Source: Metaphire vulgaris (taxonomy: Eukaryota > Annelida > Clitellata > Crassiclitellata > Megascolecidae). Taken from it: a stretch of 64,000 nucleotides of DNA. The notes below the pieces were generated by a model, which saw only the letters and a list, made by a program, of their open reading frames with translations, did no database searches and was not told the origin of the DNA. The stretch is from contig CM030832.1 in NCBI GenBank assembly GCA_018105865.1, positions 12,872,419 through 12,936,418 on the forward strand, in the 5' to 3' direction. This document shows, one piece after another, positions 12,501 to 54,833 of the stretch. Made by a program: the position numbers and the translations under genes. Position 1 is the stretch's first letter; the number at the start of each line of letters is the position of its first letter.

Positions 12501-15267
12501 GTAATCAATTCACAGTGGCTTGTGCTTTGGTTTGTCACATGAAATTGCTTGTTTTTTTGTGGAATGATATAGTATAGGAGGTTAATATGCTTAATATTTT
12601 CATAGTCAGCATAGCTGTTTCTTTTGAATTTGCATTTGATTTATATTGAAATGCATTTACTGCTTTTTCATAAGTTTGTTTTTTATGTTTTGCAGTTAAA
12701 TGGCTTCTGTGTTATTTGGAATTGTAGGCCTGACATGTGCTAAGTTCCATCCTGATGGACTTATTTTTGGGACGGGAACAGAAGACTCGACCGTGAAAAT
12801 CTGGGATCTGAAGGAGCGCACAAATGTGGCTAACTTCTCTGGACATCAGGGTCCCATTACAAGCATTGCATTCTCTGAGAATGGTCAGTGTTTCTTAATG
12901 GATGTTTTGTTGCAGTTCAGACATAAATTCTGTTGCTTTTTCAAGTGTAAGTATTTGTCTTTAACTGGAAATTGGATATAAAGTGGTGTGGAAAGGTTGT
13001 GCATAGGCTGAACAATGTAGCCATTATTGACATTATTTTCAAAATTTTATCTAATCCTTTCTTGCAATGTGGACTTATTATATACCATTTTATTGGAAAC
13101 TCAATTCTGCATCCAGTTTTGTGCTAGTTGTAACTTGTATTTTCACTTCTACATGGTTTATTACAAGTAAGTTCTACCACACCAGAATTACTGGATTTTG
13201 CTTTTAAAGTGGTTCTAAATCTCACCAATGAAAGTGTGCACTTTCTCAACCAACAAGACTTCATATTCTTAACCAAATTGATTAACTGTATTTCTGCAAT
13301 GCACAAGGTTTTAAAATTATGGGTGGATCATCTGACATTGATTCAAAATCTTGATATGCAATCTTTGGGCTGGAATAGTCTTCCACTTGCAGAACCACAA
13401 CCTGGACTCGGTATTGACTTGATAGCAAATGCTCCAACGTTGCCATTTCAAGATTTCTGGACAAAATATTTCATAGACAAAAAATTTACAGTTGAAAATA
13501 CAATTCTTTTGAATTAATTCAAATGGAAGCACAGCTGTGGAGGGTGAGATAGATTGTTCTCGTAATCACAGTACTTTTTATTTTATATTTTTATGGTCGT
13601 CATAATGTTGTTACATCTCATTTTTAGGATATTATCTGGCTACTTCTGCTGATGATTCAGTTGTGAAATTGTGGGATCTTAGAAAATTGAAAAACTTTAA
13701 GAATATCACTCTTGAAGATCGTTATGAGGTAAAATGTTATCATATTTAATTTACATTTGATGTGTTGGAGGAGAGGTAATCTTCCTACTGCATCCGGAAT
13801 TTTTGTTGGTGATTTGTTTGTTTTGTTTTGTTTGTTTTATTGCAGCATAGGATTGATTATACAGCTAGAGTGTTGTTACAATCTCTGCTAAAATTGTTTC
13901 TGGAATGGACCAGTCCTCTCCAGGATGTTTTCTTCTTCAGCCATTTGCACTCCTGGTGGGGCATAGGCCACAAGATCTTTTCATTTTGTTCTATCTGCTG
14001 CCAGGTGTTCTAGTCCATTCCAGATATATCCATTTTCTTTAAGTTCTTTTTCTAATGATCTTTTCCATAGGGTTGGTGGTCTTCCTCTTTTTCTCTTTGC
14101 TTGGCAGCTCCATTTGTCTTGTGATGTTTTCGGTCGGGGTTTCTCAGAGTATGTCCTAGCCATCTCCATTTCCCTTTTCTTAATTCTTCTGCTTTTGGTT
14201 CTTGGGATGCTCCTCATTACTAGCATACTAATTTTGTGTCAAGACTTGAAAATGATTCTGAAATGAGTTATTTTGTTTTGCTGCTCATTACCGCATTCTG
14301 TTTTGTTATATTGTGTTGTTTTCAGTTCATATTTGCTTTTGTAAAAGTAATTTTCTGAACACAGTCCTTACCCAAATAGAAGTGTCCAAGATGCCTCACA
14401 ATGGCTGAGGGTTGACTAATTTCTATTGGACCAAATCTTCGTGTGCCTTATAATACTCCTATCCATTTGTTTCCATCTTATGCTATTTAATCTGTTATTT
14501 AATCCGTTCCATTGTCTGTTAAAATGGTCTTCCACAACCCTTACCCTTTGCATTGAAGCTTATGCCATGGCAGTGTCATTGTTGTTCAATGGAAGCAACA
14601 TGACAATTAGGTTTGCTTTCTATGATGTATCCTGTATAACTTGAGATCATTGAACTCAAAGTCATAATTCTGTTTACTTCCTTAATCCTGTCATTTCTTT
14701 ATCTGTTGCTATCGCTTTTGTTTTGACTTTGTTAATTTGTGAGCTGCATTCATTCATGCCTTTTCCATTTTGTTCAATTTTTTGTAACGTTATTTTGCTA
14801 TCATAAGTTTTCAAGCTTGAAAATAATTGTTTATAGGTTGATGTTTTGCTTTTTAGGTGAAATCTCTCTGCTTCGATCACAGTGGTACTTATCTTGCAGT
14901 TGCCGGAACTGATATCAAGTAAGATTATCTTATGACCAAGATGGTTTCCTAGGATTTTGTTTGCATTCCATTAGTAATGAAGTTATGATATGCTCGTATT
15001 TTACTGAGCCATTTGTGTGTAAGCTGTGTTTTGTAATTGCCATATAAAATCACCCATTGGAGGATTGATGTTGTCAGTTGATCCTTAAAGAATTTGCTGA
15101 TGCGGTCTGTTGCTATCTATTTCAGAATATATCTGTGCAAGCAGTGGCAGGAGTTGAAGGTTTTCAATGATCACACTGCACTTGCAACTGGCGTCTGCTT
15201 TGGACAGAATGCTACTTTTGTGGCTTCAGTCAGCATGGACCGGTCGCTTAAGATCTTCAGTGTCTGA
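686..15267 (+). CDS. PRPF19: PRPF19, U-box/WD40 splicing ubiquitin ligase, 15 exons
   Basis: Complete gene. Coding exons: 686-704, 1371-1520, 2167-2243, 4180-4237, 4604-4687, 5320-5402, 6015-6092, 6422-6538, 7238-7313, 8888-8997, 10162-10390, 12728-12883, 13628-13728, 14857-14918, 15126-15267. All junctions are GT/AG and phases agree throughout, giving 513 residues (human is 504). Order: U-box (about 1-70, starting MSLVCAISNEAPEH), the Prp19 coiled-coil region (about 64-130, with [12 protein letters not shown]), an alanine-rich linker (about 142-157), and seven WD40 blades (about 220-513) including [19 protein letters not shown] and [11 protein letters not shown] segments. The family forms the tetrameric core of the nuclear NineTeen complex: an E3 ligase in spliceosome activation that also acts in DNA repair. 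The start is fixed by the exon 1/2 junction, which rebuilds the conserved N-terminus with codon ATA split between exons. No damage was seen. Identity is very sure. Confidence 0.97.
2290..2320. repeat. (CAT)n microsatellite
   Basis: About ten CAT units in PRPF19 intron 3, just downstream of exon 3. Confidence 0.9.
2430..3370 (+). mobile_element. L2/CR1-like LINE 3' fragment with (AAT)n tail
   Basis: Reverse-transcriptase C-terminal segments are visible: [13 protein letters not shown], then [14 protein letters not shown], then [14 protein letters not shown]. There is a frameshift near 2640 and further breaks after 2990. The 3' end carries a GCGCTATAAAAG-type terminus and a trinucleotide tail (about 3339-3370), as L2/CR1-type elements often do. 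It lies in PRPF19 intron 3, same strand as the gene, and is inactive. Confidence 0.75.
3724..3840. repeat. Degenerate GCTATTTTGTCG-type tandem repeat
   Basis: About seven imperfect units of 12-16 bp built on GCTATTTTGT followed by CG-containing spacers. It sits in AT-rich intron 3 of PRPF19. No coding or known family assigned. Confidence 0.6.
4030..4152. mobile_element. hAT-like element right end (fragment)
   Basis: Repeated GTAACAAGTAACAGTAAC units are followed by a terminus reading TACCCATCACTG, which resembles many hAT-type MITEs when inverted. I could not find a matching left end, so this is a fragment or a false match. Confidence 0.35.
7397..7456. repeat. (AT)n microsatellite
   Basis: About thirty uninterrupted AT units in PRPF19 intron 9. 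Confidence 0.95.
7721..8036. mobile_element. piggyBac-like MITE flanked by TTAA
   Basis: TTAA lies at both ends (7721-7724 and 8033-8036). Inside it are inverted termini CCTCTTGACTGTGGC and GTAGTCAAGGGG. TTAA target sites and short imperfect inverted repeats are the piggyBac hallmark. It has no coding capacity and lies in PRPF19 intron 9. Confidence 0.6.
8069..8753. mobile_element. Second TTAA-flanked MITE, related to the preceding one
   Basis: It starts TTAACCTTTT (8069) and ends AGAGGTTAA (8753). Its right part shares ATGCCTGGAT, TAGCAA and GCATTTCCATG, in the same order, with the right part of the 7721-8036 element, so the two probably belong to one family. The inverted termini are short, about nine bases. 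Confidence 0.45.
9542..9593. repeat. (ATT)n microsatellite
   Basis: About seventeen ATT units in PRPF19 intron 10. Confidence 0.95.
10781..11387. mobile_element. piggyBac-like MITE flanked by TTAA
   Basis: The left end TTAACCCTTCACCATTTAT mirrors the right end GTAAATGGTAAAGGGGTTAA with few mismatches, and TTAA is present at both ends. It spans about 600 bp in PRPF19 intron 11. No transposase was found. Confidence 0.65.
11636..12120 (+). mobile_element. LINE ORF2 3' fragment (decayed)
   Basis: Shifted frames read [15 protein letters not shown], then a tail with RINGKRKRN and [11 protein letters not shown], matching the end of a non-LTR reverse transcriptase. Several stops and frameshifts are present. 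An inverted relative lies at 29310-29770. It is in PRPF19 intron 11. Confidence 0.65.
13890..14226 (-). mobile_element. LINE ORF2 C-terminal fragment
   Basis: On the minus strand an open stretch reads [19 protein letters not shown], then [26 protein letters not shown] residues and ending [10 protein letters not shown]. This is the arginine-rich end of a non-LTR retrotransposon polyprotein. It lies in PRPF19 intron 13, opposite to the gene. Confidence 0.7.
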
Positions 15268-15767
15268 GTCCTGCCACGTATTAATACTTTCTCTGCGGCA
15301 GTTGCACATGAATTGGTTGACTTATGTGGCCAAGAACAGTCTGTCTACTGAAATGTGTGCAATTATACCAGTGCAGTTTGAGATGATTCCTGTTTCTGAA
15401 AGCGTTTTATGGATATCTGACATATTTTAAATATTTTTTAGCATGTTGAAAGGACTTGTTTAAACTAAGTACAAAAGATTTAGCTTACTGGTACAGTACA
15501 TCAGAGTAAAAATCTTTCAGGGATTGATAGGTTTTTGACTGGAAGAGGGAAATTTAGTTTCAAATAGTTCATTTAAATTCTGAAGCCTTGATGTTATCAA
15601 GACAATATAGTTAGCTTTAATAATGATTATTATATAAAATGAAAATAGTTATGATTATGTTGACTTATTTGCAAACATTCAAATGTTTTACAATTTCTTG
15701 GATGAATTAGATTTCCAAGACATCAGTAGGTCACTAAATTTTGTAATCTGCTCAAGTTATCGTCCTA

Positions 15768-15773
15768 AATAAA
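15768..15773 (+). terminator. PRPF19: Polyadenylation signal AATAAA (PRPF19, proximal)
   Basis: Canonical AATAAA about 500 bases after the PRPF19 stop codon. Which of the two signals is used cannot be told from sequence. Confidence 0.5.
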
Positions 15774-16219
15774 AGCTCATATTTTAAAAAGAAAATGTTG
15801 AAAGAATTTTGGTAAAATTAATTAAAATTAATTTTTCCCTGGTGAAATGAATCTGATTCTATCATTTGCATTTTATGATTCGGTTTGAAATGCCTATTTG
15901 ATGCTGTGACAATGAACTTGTTTTTTAAAACAAGTTGCTCTGTGGAGCATTTGTAACCTTTTGCACTTTATCATTGACTTTGTAGGCAAAATTACAGTAA
16001 TGACATGTCATATTTACAGAACTTGTATGACTTGAAAGTTATTTGTTTTCCAGCCAGACACAACATAATTAAACCTGTACTGTATTTTTAAATGGTTGCA
16101 GAAAATTAGAGTTAAACAGGTGCTTTAAACTGTCTTCGTTAAATTCTTTTAAGGTTTATAATTAATTTTCTGCTCTGCCATATTTGGAAAAACCTGTGTT
16201 GGTACTGATTTGAAAAATC

Positions 16220-16225
16220 AATAAA
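16220..16225 (+). terminator. PRPF19: Polyadenylation signal AATAAA (PRPF19, distal)
   Basis: Second canonical hexamer, about 950 bases after the stop codon. Confidence 0.4.
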
Positions 16226-17135
16226 AATTGAACATGATTGAACTTCTGCAAAGCCACTGGGGACAATTCTGAAGCATCTTCTCATGATTGATATGAAAAG
16301 TAAATTTTGCTCTTGGCAGCAAAGTCAGCCTGTATCATGTCAGAGAATTTTTGAACAACTAATAACTAGTGGTGGTACTTGTGTTGTAAATGACACAATC
16401 TGATTTTTATGGGCGCATTCTTTGCATCACTTCATTGGCAATATAAGAAATTTATGGGAATGTGATATTGTTCTGCATAGACTGGTGCTTCTAATATCTG
16501 GTGTTTTGGTTGTTCATACAAATTGTTATTTTTGGGGGGTCTATAACCTGTTCTATATTAATGCTTATACATTAGGACCATGTTTTAGATCATTGTAGCC
16601 GGCAGCATTGCCATGAATTTTGTAAATGAGAGGCTAAAGCACAACATCTTGCCATAGCTGAAAGGGCCCTAGCCTAAATTTCTGAAAACAATTGGCTTCT
16701 TGGGGTTGAAACCCCCAAATCATGTTTGACACCGCCAGTGGTGACAGATTAGTTCGACTGCCAGACATGCTGCATACTTTGAATATCTATGGCTATTGAG
16801 ATTTACAGTAGTTCTCAATGATCAGGTGTCATTTTAGTGGACTCTCCTAGTGATTCTATTTGCTTCTCTATCGGCTATATGCTTCTGGTAAATATTATCT
16901 GCAGAAACAATTGCAGCGAAAGTGATTAATGTATTTGACATTAAAAGCAGTGCAACCATCAATTGCTTGCAATGGATTTTATCTGTATATTATTACTAAG
17001 TCACAATTAATGATGGGTGGGTGCTGCTACTTGGACCAATGTTAACAAAATCGAATACTGCTTTTCTGGTAGTCACAGACTACTGACTCAGATAGCTGTA
17101 ATAACTAGTTTTTTAAGACTTGGGAGCCTTTTGAA

Positions 17136-17283
17136 CAGGGATGTAGCCAGGATTTTAGGTTTGGGTGGGTTTAAGCCCAAGATTCATTCCCATCCCTTCC
17201 TTTTGAGCCCGCAACGCCATTTGGGCTCGAATTCAGGCTTGGGGGCTTGAGCCCCCCCAAGCTCATGCCTAGCTACGTCCCTG
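17136..17283. mobile_element. Short TIR element (CAGGGATGTAGCC type)
   Basis: Inverted ends CAGGGATGTAGCCAGG and CCTAGCTACGTCCCTG bound a 148-bp GC-rich insert with an internal palindrome around the AAGCCC/GGGCTT segments. No clear target duplication was seen. Confidence 0.6.
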
Positions 17284-17723
17284 CTACTGGAGTAATGCAG
17301 TTTGTCAAATAGTTCTAATACGCTGGATCTTAGAATTTAAGTTCAGAAGTCGTAACTATACGAAAGTACTAAAATTTCACGAAAACGTTATCTGAAGGTT
17401 CATGTCACCGCTACTGCGTTTAGCCCACGGCCATCTAAATAGCCGCAGCTAAGGCGAAATGGTGTAAGGAATTATTTGCCGCGTTCTGGAATATACCACC
17501 GACGCGTCGCCGGCAAATGCAAGCGTCTTCGATTGGTTCTAGTATGCAGTCGCCCAGCTGCAGCGGCGGTTGTACGCGTGCTCGGTCGGGCTCTGGGACA
17601 CGGTCATCTGTCGACTCCTCTGCCGCGACGCATTTCGTCGATATCTGCCAGGGATTTTGTTTGAATAGAACGGGAAAGGAATATTGTTGCCTGGGGTCTG
17701 TTCGGGTAGAATCGGAAACGAAC

Positions 17724-42169
<24,446 letters not shown>

Positions 42170-42644
42170 GAATGATGGCTAGCAGTCATCTCCAGATAAA
42201 CCAGGTGGATGATGACTGTCATGGAAATATAAACTATGCTTGGTACAAGGTTGAATCCCTCTTATGGCACTGTGCATAGCATTAAAATTTAAAAGTCTCA
42301 TTTTGGGCCATTAAAGAGATCTTGTGTGATATCAATACAGCTAAATAGAAATGCATAATTTTATGCAGTTTCTATAAATATTCTGTATAAGAGGCACTAA
42401 GCACTATATTACTTGCTCCATTATGGTGCATTTGACTGTACGTTGAAAGGAGCAATTGTTAATTATTAGGTATACTATCTTAATTTAAATATATTTTCTG
42501 ACAAAGAGCTTTAAACGGTTACATATTCTGTTTTCATACAATTTAGGCCATATGTCACAGTTGGGTTTAGCTAATATACTTTAGCATAACATTTCATATT
42601 TTGTACCATGTGCTTGGCTTTTATGACTATCACTGGTCTTTGTC

Positions 42645-42650
42645 AATAAA
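42645..42650 (+). terminator. Polyadenylation signal AATAAA (Ig gene)
   Basis: First canonical hexamer after the Ig gene stop codon (42167-42169), giving a 3' UTR of about 500 bases. Confidence 0.5.
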
Positions 42651-42883
42651 ATAATTTTACCTGGAATTATCAACATATTCTACTGTATTTAACTCTGGTG
42701 AAATGATCTTGTACTGATCATGTAGAGGCATATACAAAAGTGAATTCTTTTTGCCCATGAAGATTTGACTTTTAAAAATAATAATAATTGATACATTTAT
42801 TCAAAATTGTATGTTTAATAGATGACTACAATTAGAAAGAATAGTTGGTGAATTTACTTGATTTGACGAAACATAGTCCACCA

Positions 42884-44190
42884 GTGTTTAATCTAGACTC
42901 CGGGGGGAAACTGACAAAGCCGGGGGATTCTGCTAGGGGGTTGCTGCTAGTTGCTGTTAGTTGATGTGAAAGGGCAATTTTCCCCCAAACGGCCTTTCGG
43001 GGAATGTTGATTCCTGGGGCTTTTAAAATTTTAGAAACAACTACAGTACAGCTCAACATTGGGGGGATAGAATAATTTTGACAAAAAGTGATTAAATACA
43101 TGTTGCAGAAATGTGCTTTTAAATATCCCCATTTTGATTTTTGGATATTGCAGTGTTTTATTTTGCAAAACACAGTAGGGACATAAAATCGTCCATGAAA
43201 TACTACCTCAGTAGGATCTTGACAAGCCAAAAAGAAGGTCATCCTGATATTTTTATATTTTTCTCTCCAAATACCTGACAAGCAAAAAAAGGTCATCCGA
43301 AATGAGAGAATGGATTTTAATACAGTACCCAATTCTGGCATCAACATCATAGGGTAAAACCTTAATAAATTATTAATTTTATGTTATCCCAAAACATTGG
43401 GGATAATTGATACTCTGTCCCCTGAACTAGTAGATAATTCGGGGACTTTTGATTAAAGATTATTATATTGTGTTTTACACCCATGGGGAATGTCTGGGAA
43501 AAGGGCAATTTTCCCAGATTGAAACGGCCTCCAGATTAAACCCTGAAAGTTATACAGGCCTGTTGATTCCCTGGAGTGACCTTTATAATTATAGAAACAA
43601 CTACAGTACAGCTGTACCATATGACATAATAATTTTGGAAGAGGGAATATTGACAAAAGTGAGTGATATAAATACATGTTGCAGATCACAAGTGCTGTGC
43701 TTTTGACAGATGTCTCAGCATGTGATTTGATTTTTGGTCAATACTTGTTGGCAGTGTTTTATTTTGCAAAACACAGTAGTGGTCATACTAGTGAAAGGAT
43801 CATCCTGCCATACCAGAATTTCCACTACCTCAGTAGGATCTTCAACCAGCATCAGGCACGCTTCCAAACTCCTTCAGCCACCTGTTCTTGTCAGGTGAAA
43901 TTGGAAATTTGTGTTGGTCTGCTTGATGAACTCAACATTTGATGCAATAAACAGACATTTTCAATAATGCTCATTTGCTGCCGATTTGAATTAACATAAT
44001 TTTAATACAGTACCCAATCTGTGAAGTGTTTCAGTTTCAGTGTATAATGAAATGGTTTAAAACCTTAATAAATATTGATTTTATGTTATTCTACTGAAGT
44101 TGTGCTATGTGAAGTATGTTGTGATTATGTATTTTTATGCTGATGTAGTAGATAATTCATTTCTTTTGATTAAAGATTATTATATTGTAT
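42884..44190. repeat. Order-preserving duplication with drifting spacing
   Basis: Copy 1 (about 42972-43471) and copy 2 (about 43503-44188) share at least nine anchors in order: GGGCAATTTTCCC, TGTTGATTCC, AGAAACAACTACAGTACAGC, GCAGTGTTTTATTTTGC, CTACCTCAGTAGGATCTT, TTTTAATACAGTACCCAAT, AAACCTTAATAAAT, GTAGATAATTC and TTTTGATTAAAGATTATTAT. The distance between copies grows from about 531 to about 717 bases. Pieces of the transposon also found at 18414-18599 are split between the copies. It is intergenic, past the Ig gene poly(A) signal. Confidence 0.8.
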
Positions 44191-44342
44191 ATTTGCTAAT
44201 GTGGTTAAATAGTCTGAATTCATTTTTAACATTTACAGATTGAATCAGCATCCACACTTATAAATAATAACTTCAGAAAATTATAGATCCTTCTGCTAAA
44301 GTTATTCATACAGTACATGGTCTAATCTTGATATGTATTTTC

Positions 44343-44602
44343 CAGAGGTGTAGCAAGGGGGCATATGCCCCTGGGCGCATGGGTGAGGGGGTGCCAAAAT
44401 TGGGTATATGGGTGTGAAACACATAATAAAGAAACACGTGCGACAACTTTGTTTTGCTCGTCAGCACTACTATGAAGAGGAGCACCCCCGTAAGACTGAG
44501 GGGCGCCGAGAACAATGCGACCTTTTCCTCTTTTATGCTCATCAGCACTGTTCGGGGCGCCAACGATACACTTTGCCCCCGGATACCCTCACTACGCCTC
44601 TG
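44343..44602. mobile_element. hAT-type MITE with perfect 8-bp target duplication
   Basis: GTATTTTC lies on both sides (44335-44342, 44603-44610). The ends CAGAGGTGTAGCAAGG and ACTACGCCTCTG are inverted. The interior holds two inverted copies of the shared GACAAGCAAAAAAGGTC-like motif (about 44440 and 44517). Confidence 0.8.
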
Positions 44603-45379
44603 GTATTTTCTCATTTGCTTCATGTTGCCAACTTACCAGCTAGCTGAGTTTAGATGGCTTAATTTTCACCAGTGCTTAAAATAATTCAATTTTTAAAAAG
44701 CTGCTAAACATATGAATGTGTAAAATTGAGCTTTGATTGTTTTTGCTACTCCTGAGAAACTCAAAACCCAAGGATAAATATACTGGTAACAACAGAATTT
44801 TCCTATTTTCAAGAATCTCATTTCCGTTCATGCTTCTTGTAAATATCTAGCTTAGTGTTTGTAAACTTCTGCTGTATTTTTATTCTTAGCTCTTCATTTT
44901 GACTGAATTTTTGATTCTCATATTAAATTGATTAGCAAGAATTTTAATGAATGCAGTTATTGTCATTGAATGGTCTTGGGGATAAAATTTCACACATGGA
45001 TCTTAAACACACCACATTCACAAAGTGTAGTAGAGCTAAATTCCAGCATAATCATGTTTTGTATGGTGGTGTAAACGTGGTATGTAATGAAAGTTATTAT
45101 ATTATCAGTTGGAAATGATTGTGTTTCCGGTTTCTAACAAGACACTTCCATTTTGACCAGGTAGTGTGAACAGTTAAATATATAATACAGTAGTCCGTTA
45201 TATACAGAGTCTGTTATATCCAGAACAGAACTAACATTTATTTACGTGTTATACCATTTTTGAATTTGCCACACCCCAAAAGGCACTTTTTTTCTAGAAA
45301 AGGCACAGCTGTGGTATATATTGTATAAGCACTAATCCCACTTTATCAGACTGATTGAGGTATCTGCACCAGAGATATT

Positions 45380-45630
45380 TTACAGGCATACCCCCCCCCC
45401 CCAATTTGAGGTCGACACCCCTAAAATTTGGTAATATGACAATGGTAGGCATACAAAATGCATATTAGCCATGAACACCCCCTCAAATGGAGAGGTATAC
45501 CCCCAACTTTTATTCTTGAGTGACCTTTTTTGCTTGTCAGCCTTTTTCAGCAGAGACTTCCAAATTCCGAAACCCCCACAAATTCACAATCCTAGATATA
45601 ACCCTGATCTAAATTACTAAAGGATATCAC
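45380..45630. mobile_element. Possible MITE remnant with C-run and shared motif
   Basis: A run of fourteen C (about 45390-45403) is followed by GGTCGACACCCCT and, near 45519-45540, a reverse copy of the GACAAGCAAAAAAGGTC motif. Clear inverted ends were not found. Confidence 0.35.
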
Positions 45631-46350
45631 CATTAAAAAATTAATTAGAAAGGGAGGCGCCTAAATGTATTTTGAAAAGCCTGCATGTGCACCACCTGGT
45701 ACTTACAACCAAACAAAACTACTGTACAGCTAAAAGCAGCTGTGGGGACCAAATCATTTGCCTGTCGCATGCAAAATTACGTCATATGCGAGTCTGCTAA
45801 TTCTGACGCTTTTTCTGCACATTCATGTACTGTAGGTGCATGGCCAGGACCAACGGACCTCCTGCTATATCCCATACTCCATTATAAGCAAATCTGTTAT
45901 AACAGGATTGTACTGCAGAGTGAAGCACTTTTTAAAAAATTAACCAGTCCCACATCCCATAACAAATTTAATTGTTCACACTACTTGGTGAAGTTGGTAA
46001 TGTACCATTTACAGCACCTTTAACCAGACATACCGACTGCAACGGAATATTTACGCACAACTTAAGCCATTTAAGCTCAACATGAATTAGAAATGATGTT
46101 CCATATTACAGCAGACAGTCTACAATGATAATGCTAAAATACATAAAAACTTTTGAACAAAAACTAGGCCATATGTCAAATATTGAAAGATTAATGTTCA
46201 ATTTAGAACAGTTCCCAGTTCCAGAATGTCTATTCCACTCTATGTTCAACAGGTGCAGTTCAGTCATAAAACTTAAATCATCTATTTCAATCCAAGGTCA
46301 CTCCATAAACAGCTGCACAAGAGCCAAATGCCGTGCAAAGATTAGAACAT

Positions 46351-52591
<6,241 letters not shown>

Positions 52592-52658
52592 ATCCACTTC
52601 TCAACAACAGCGACAAGTATCAAAATGATTAAACCAAACCCACAACGACAACGCTGGC

Positions 52659-52676
52659 AAAATGGCCGCCACCAAT
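52659..52676. promoter_or_regulatory. SRSF1: Possible SRSF1 promoter sites (YY1-like and CCAAT)
   Basis: About 70-85 bases upstream of the SRSF1 start codon lies AAAATGGCCGCC, similar to the YY1 core, and next to it CCAAT (inverted relative to the gene). No TATA box is obvious. This is suggestive only. Confidence 0.25.
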
Positions 52677-53045
52677 CCCACCACCGATCAAATATATTAT
52701 GAGCCAACTACGACGATCAGAGAAAGAGAGAGGTCTGAGAGACCATCTTATTGAAGTGGATTGGAAATATGTTATATGGCATGTAAAAGACATTGTAAGC
52801 TCTTTAGACTCCTGTATATTCATAAAAGCGCGATATACGGTTAAGATCGTGTGTGCTCAAATCACTTTGCTGGTAACCGATTAGAGAATGAATCGACTTT
52901 GAAAGGTGCAATTTGGATGTTGACTATTGCCTGGCTGATCACAGGGTGTATCCCCTGGATGCTGGAACCAGTCTTCCCCAGGATATTTCTACACCCTTCC
53001 CTCTCCTACACCTAAATGGGGATCCGGCATGGATTTATCTACATC

Positions 53046-53066
53046 ACATTATTATTGTTATTGTTA

Positions 53067-53120
<54 letters not shown>
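53046..53120. repeat. (ATT)n microsatellite
   Basis: About 24 ATT units with two ATTGTT interruptions at the left. Confidence 0.95.
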
Positions 53121-53122
<2 letters not shown>

Positions 53123-53559
53123 CGAAAAACTAGCCAGTATAACACTGGACATTGGCAGTCGCAGCTCTAGGATTTGGCAAGTGGGGGCCGTTGGGGTACA
53201 GAAACTTCTAATCATGGGGGCCAACCATTTGTTGTTTAATGTATGTAGCATTAAGTATAGGGTCCCAAATGGGGGCACACTGGGAGCCAGGCTCTCAATG
53301 AAAGGGAGGCATAATTTTTTTATGGTGGAGCCCACTGGACATTGGCACCCCACCGCAAATTTATGGAAAAAAGCCTGGGGTCCGGGGTATAATAGCTGGA
53401 AAATTTTTGAAATCAATAGATGCTGGGGACTTGAGTTTCAGTGCATTTTGGACATTACATTGCACACTTTGGTGCTTCAGGATAGGGGTCTCATACTAGT
53501 AACTTCTAATTCTCAATTTCTGGAAAATTCCAACAGCTACAAAGCACTAATATAGATGT

Positions 53560-54239
53560 AAGTTGAAACTAAAGAGAGATATCGCAGTAATTGCGCTGGC
53601 AAACTATTCAAAATTACATGCAAATTGTTTATTTTGTTTAGTATTTAGTTTAAAATTAGATTTCTCCAACAACCACACCAAGGCAAGACATCATTTTTAG
53701 AGGCATTAGAGCTGCAACAACTGCAAAAGGGATAACTAGACTTAAGGCAGTTGACTGAAACAAGTTATTAACAATATCTATAATTGCACTGTTTCGCAGT
53801 CTTGAATGGATTGTAATTTGTTGATGGAGGTCTTTGGAAGGCTATAGTGGAGGAATTTGAAGTAGTCTAATTTGGAATGTAAACTTCATGTGAGTCTATT
53901 GGTTTTTATCAGTTATTTATATTTCACATGAAGTTTATATTCTGCATCATTAGAATGACTGTACAGGTACGTAAAAGTGACAATAATAATAATAAAATTT
54001 TATGAATGCCTGATAATAATGAACTTGAATTGAGTACCGGTAAGCTTATATGAAGTTACAAAATTGCACTGTAGTAAAACCAGCAATTTACTTGCACAGG
54101 CATTTAGGAAATTAGGGGCTTATCGAATTAATATGCTACTCTAACGTAATACCAAAAAACAGTGTGAATTTCTCCTAATTTTTTTCTATGGAAGTTATTG
54201 CTTCGAAACATCGCAGCGTTGTAACAGCCCTGGCTGATC
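53560..54239. other. Intergenic DNA without recognised feature
   Basis: AT-rich DNA between SRSF1 and the LINE tails. A short imperfect inverted pair (TGTAAACTTCATGTGA near 53879 and TCACATGAAGTTTATA near 53925) is visible; nothing coding was found. Confidence 0.35.
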
Positions 54240-54370
54240 ATATACCTTTCCCATAGCTGTTTTAAGAAAGGCTGAGCGCCTAAGAATAAGCAGCTACTGT
54301 TGTGATGCTTCCCAAGGCGCTATAGAAATCTACGAGATTTTACTTACTTATACTTACTGTTTCTGATGGT
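54240..54370 (+). mobile_element. LINE 3' tail fragment
   Basis: It ends with GGCGCTATAGAAATCTACG and a TTACTTAC-type short repeat, as at other L2/CR1-type 3' ends in this window. Confidence 0.5.
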
Positions 54371-54449
54371 CTGCAAGGTGCTTGCATTCTAACCGGCTGT
54401 TGTATCTTCAATTCTACATTAATGAACACAACAAAATGCAGTCATCTAG

Positions 54450-54535
54450 GTCTGTGGTTCTTAAATTATGGTGGTCCGCGGAGTGTAGACCCACACGAAC
54501 GACCGGAAGACTGATTGCCGGTCCGCGAAAGAATT
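54450..54535. mobile_element. hAT fragment (GACCCACACGAACGA type)
   Basis: It has TGTGGTTCTTAAATTATGG followed by GACCCACACGAACGACCGG. A second fragment sharing GACCCACACGAACGA and GGAAGACTG lies at 56510-56595. Confidence 0.45.
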
Positions 54536-54833
54536 CAAAATGAATTTTAATTATAGACTTATTTAAAAGCAAAATAGCCAAATTATTTGGATTAGGCCTA
54601 ATTAGATTTATTTAGAATTTTATGGAGTATATGCACTGATGACGGCTGCAATCAATTTCATATTAATCTTTGTTAATATACCTAAACTTTAACGGATAGG
54701 TTAAATGTCGATTTCCTTGCCGAATGACGGCCAGTCAGTGCGTTCATCGGCCAGTGAGTCGATGACATATTTTGATCGGTCTCACAGATCGCCTGACACT
54801 GAACCCGGTCAATACAGCTCGGTTGATAGTTGC

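Larger units (their letters stand above)
15268..17135. other. PRPF19 3' UTR and intergenic DNA
   Basis: No second gene is visible. Two AATAAA signals lie downstream of the stop codon (15768 and 16220). The UTR could therefore be about 520 or 970 bases. Past 16.3 kb I see only AT-rich unique-looking DNA with a faint MITE remnant near 16.65-16.75 kb. Confidence 0.4.

Noticed and set aside
17517..17723. In-frame upstream ATG that would lengthen the Ig protein by 69 residues
   Set aside because: It would place the hydrophobic signal sequence internally, and the added Ser/Arg/Gly-rich residues look like GC-rich 5' UTR.
42832..43350. 172-residue minus-strand frame
   Set aside because: It lies in the duplicated repeat region, has no recognisable motif, and is not preserved in the second copy.
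53016..53555. 179-residue plus-strand frame
   Set aside because: It depends on a long leucine run from (ATT)n and has no conserved features.
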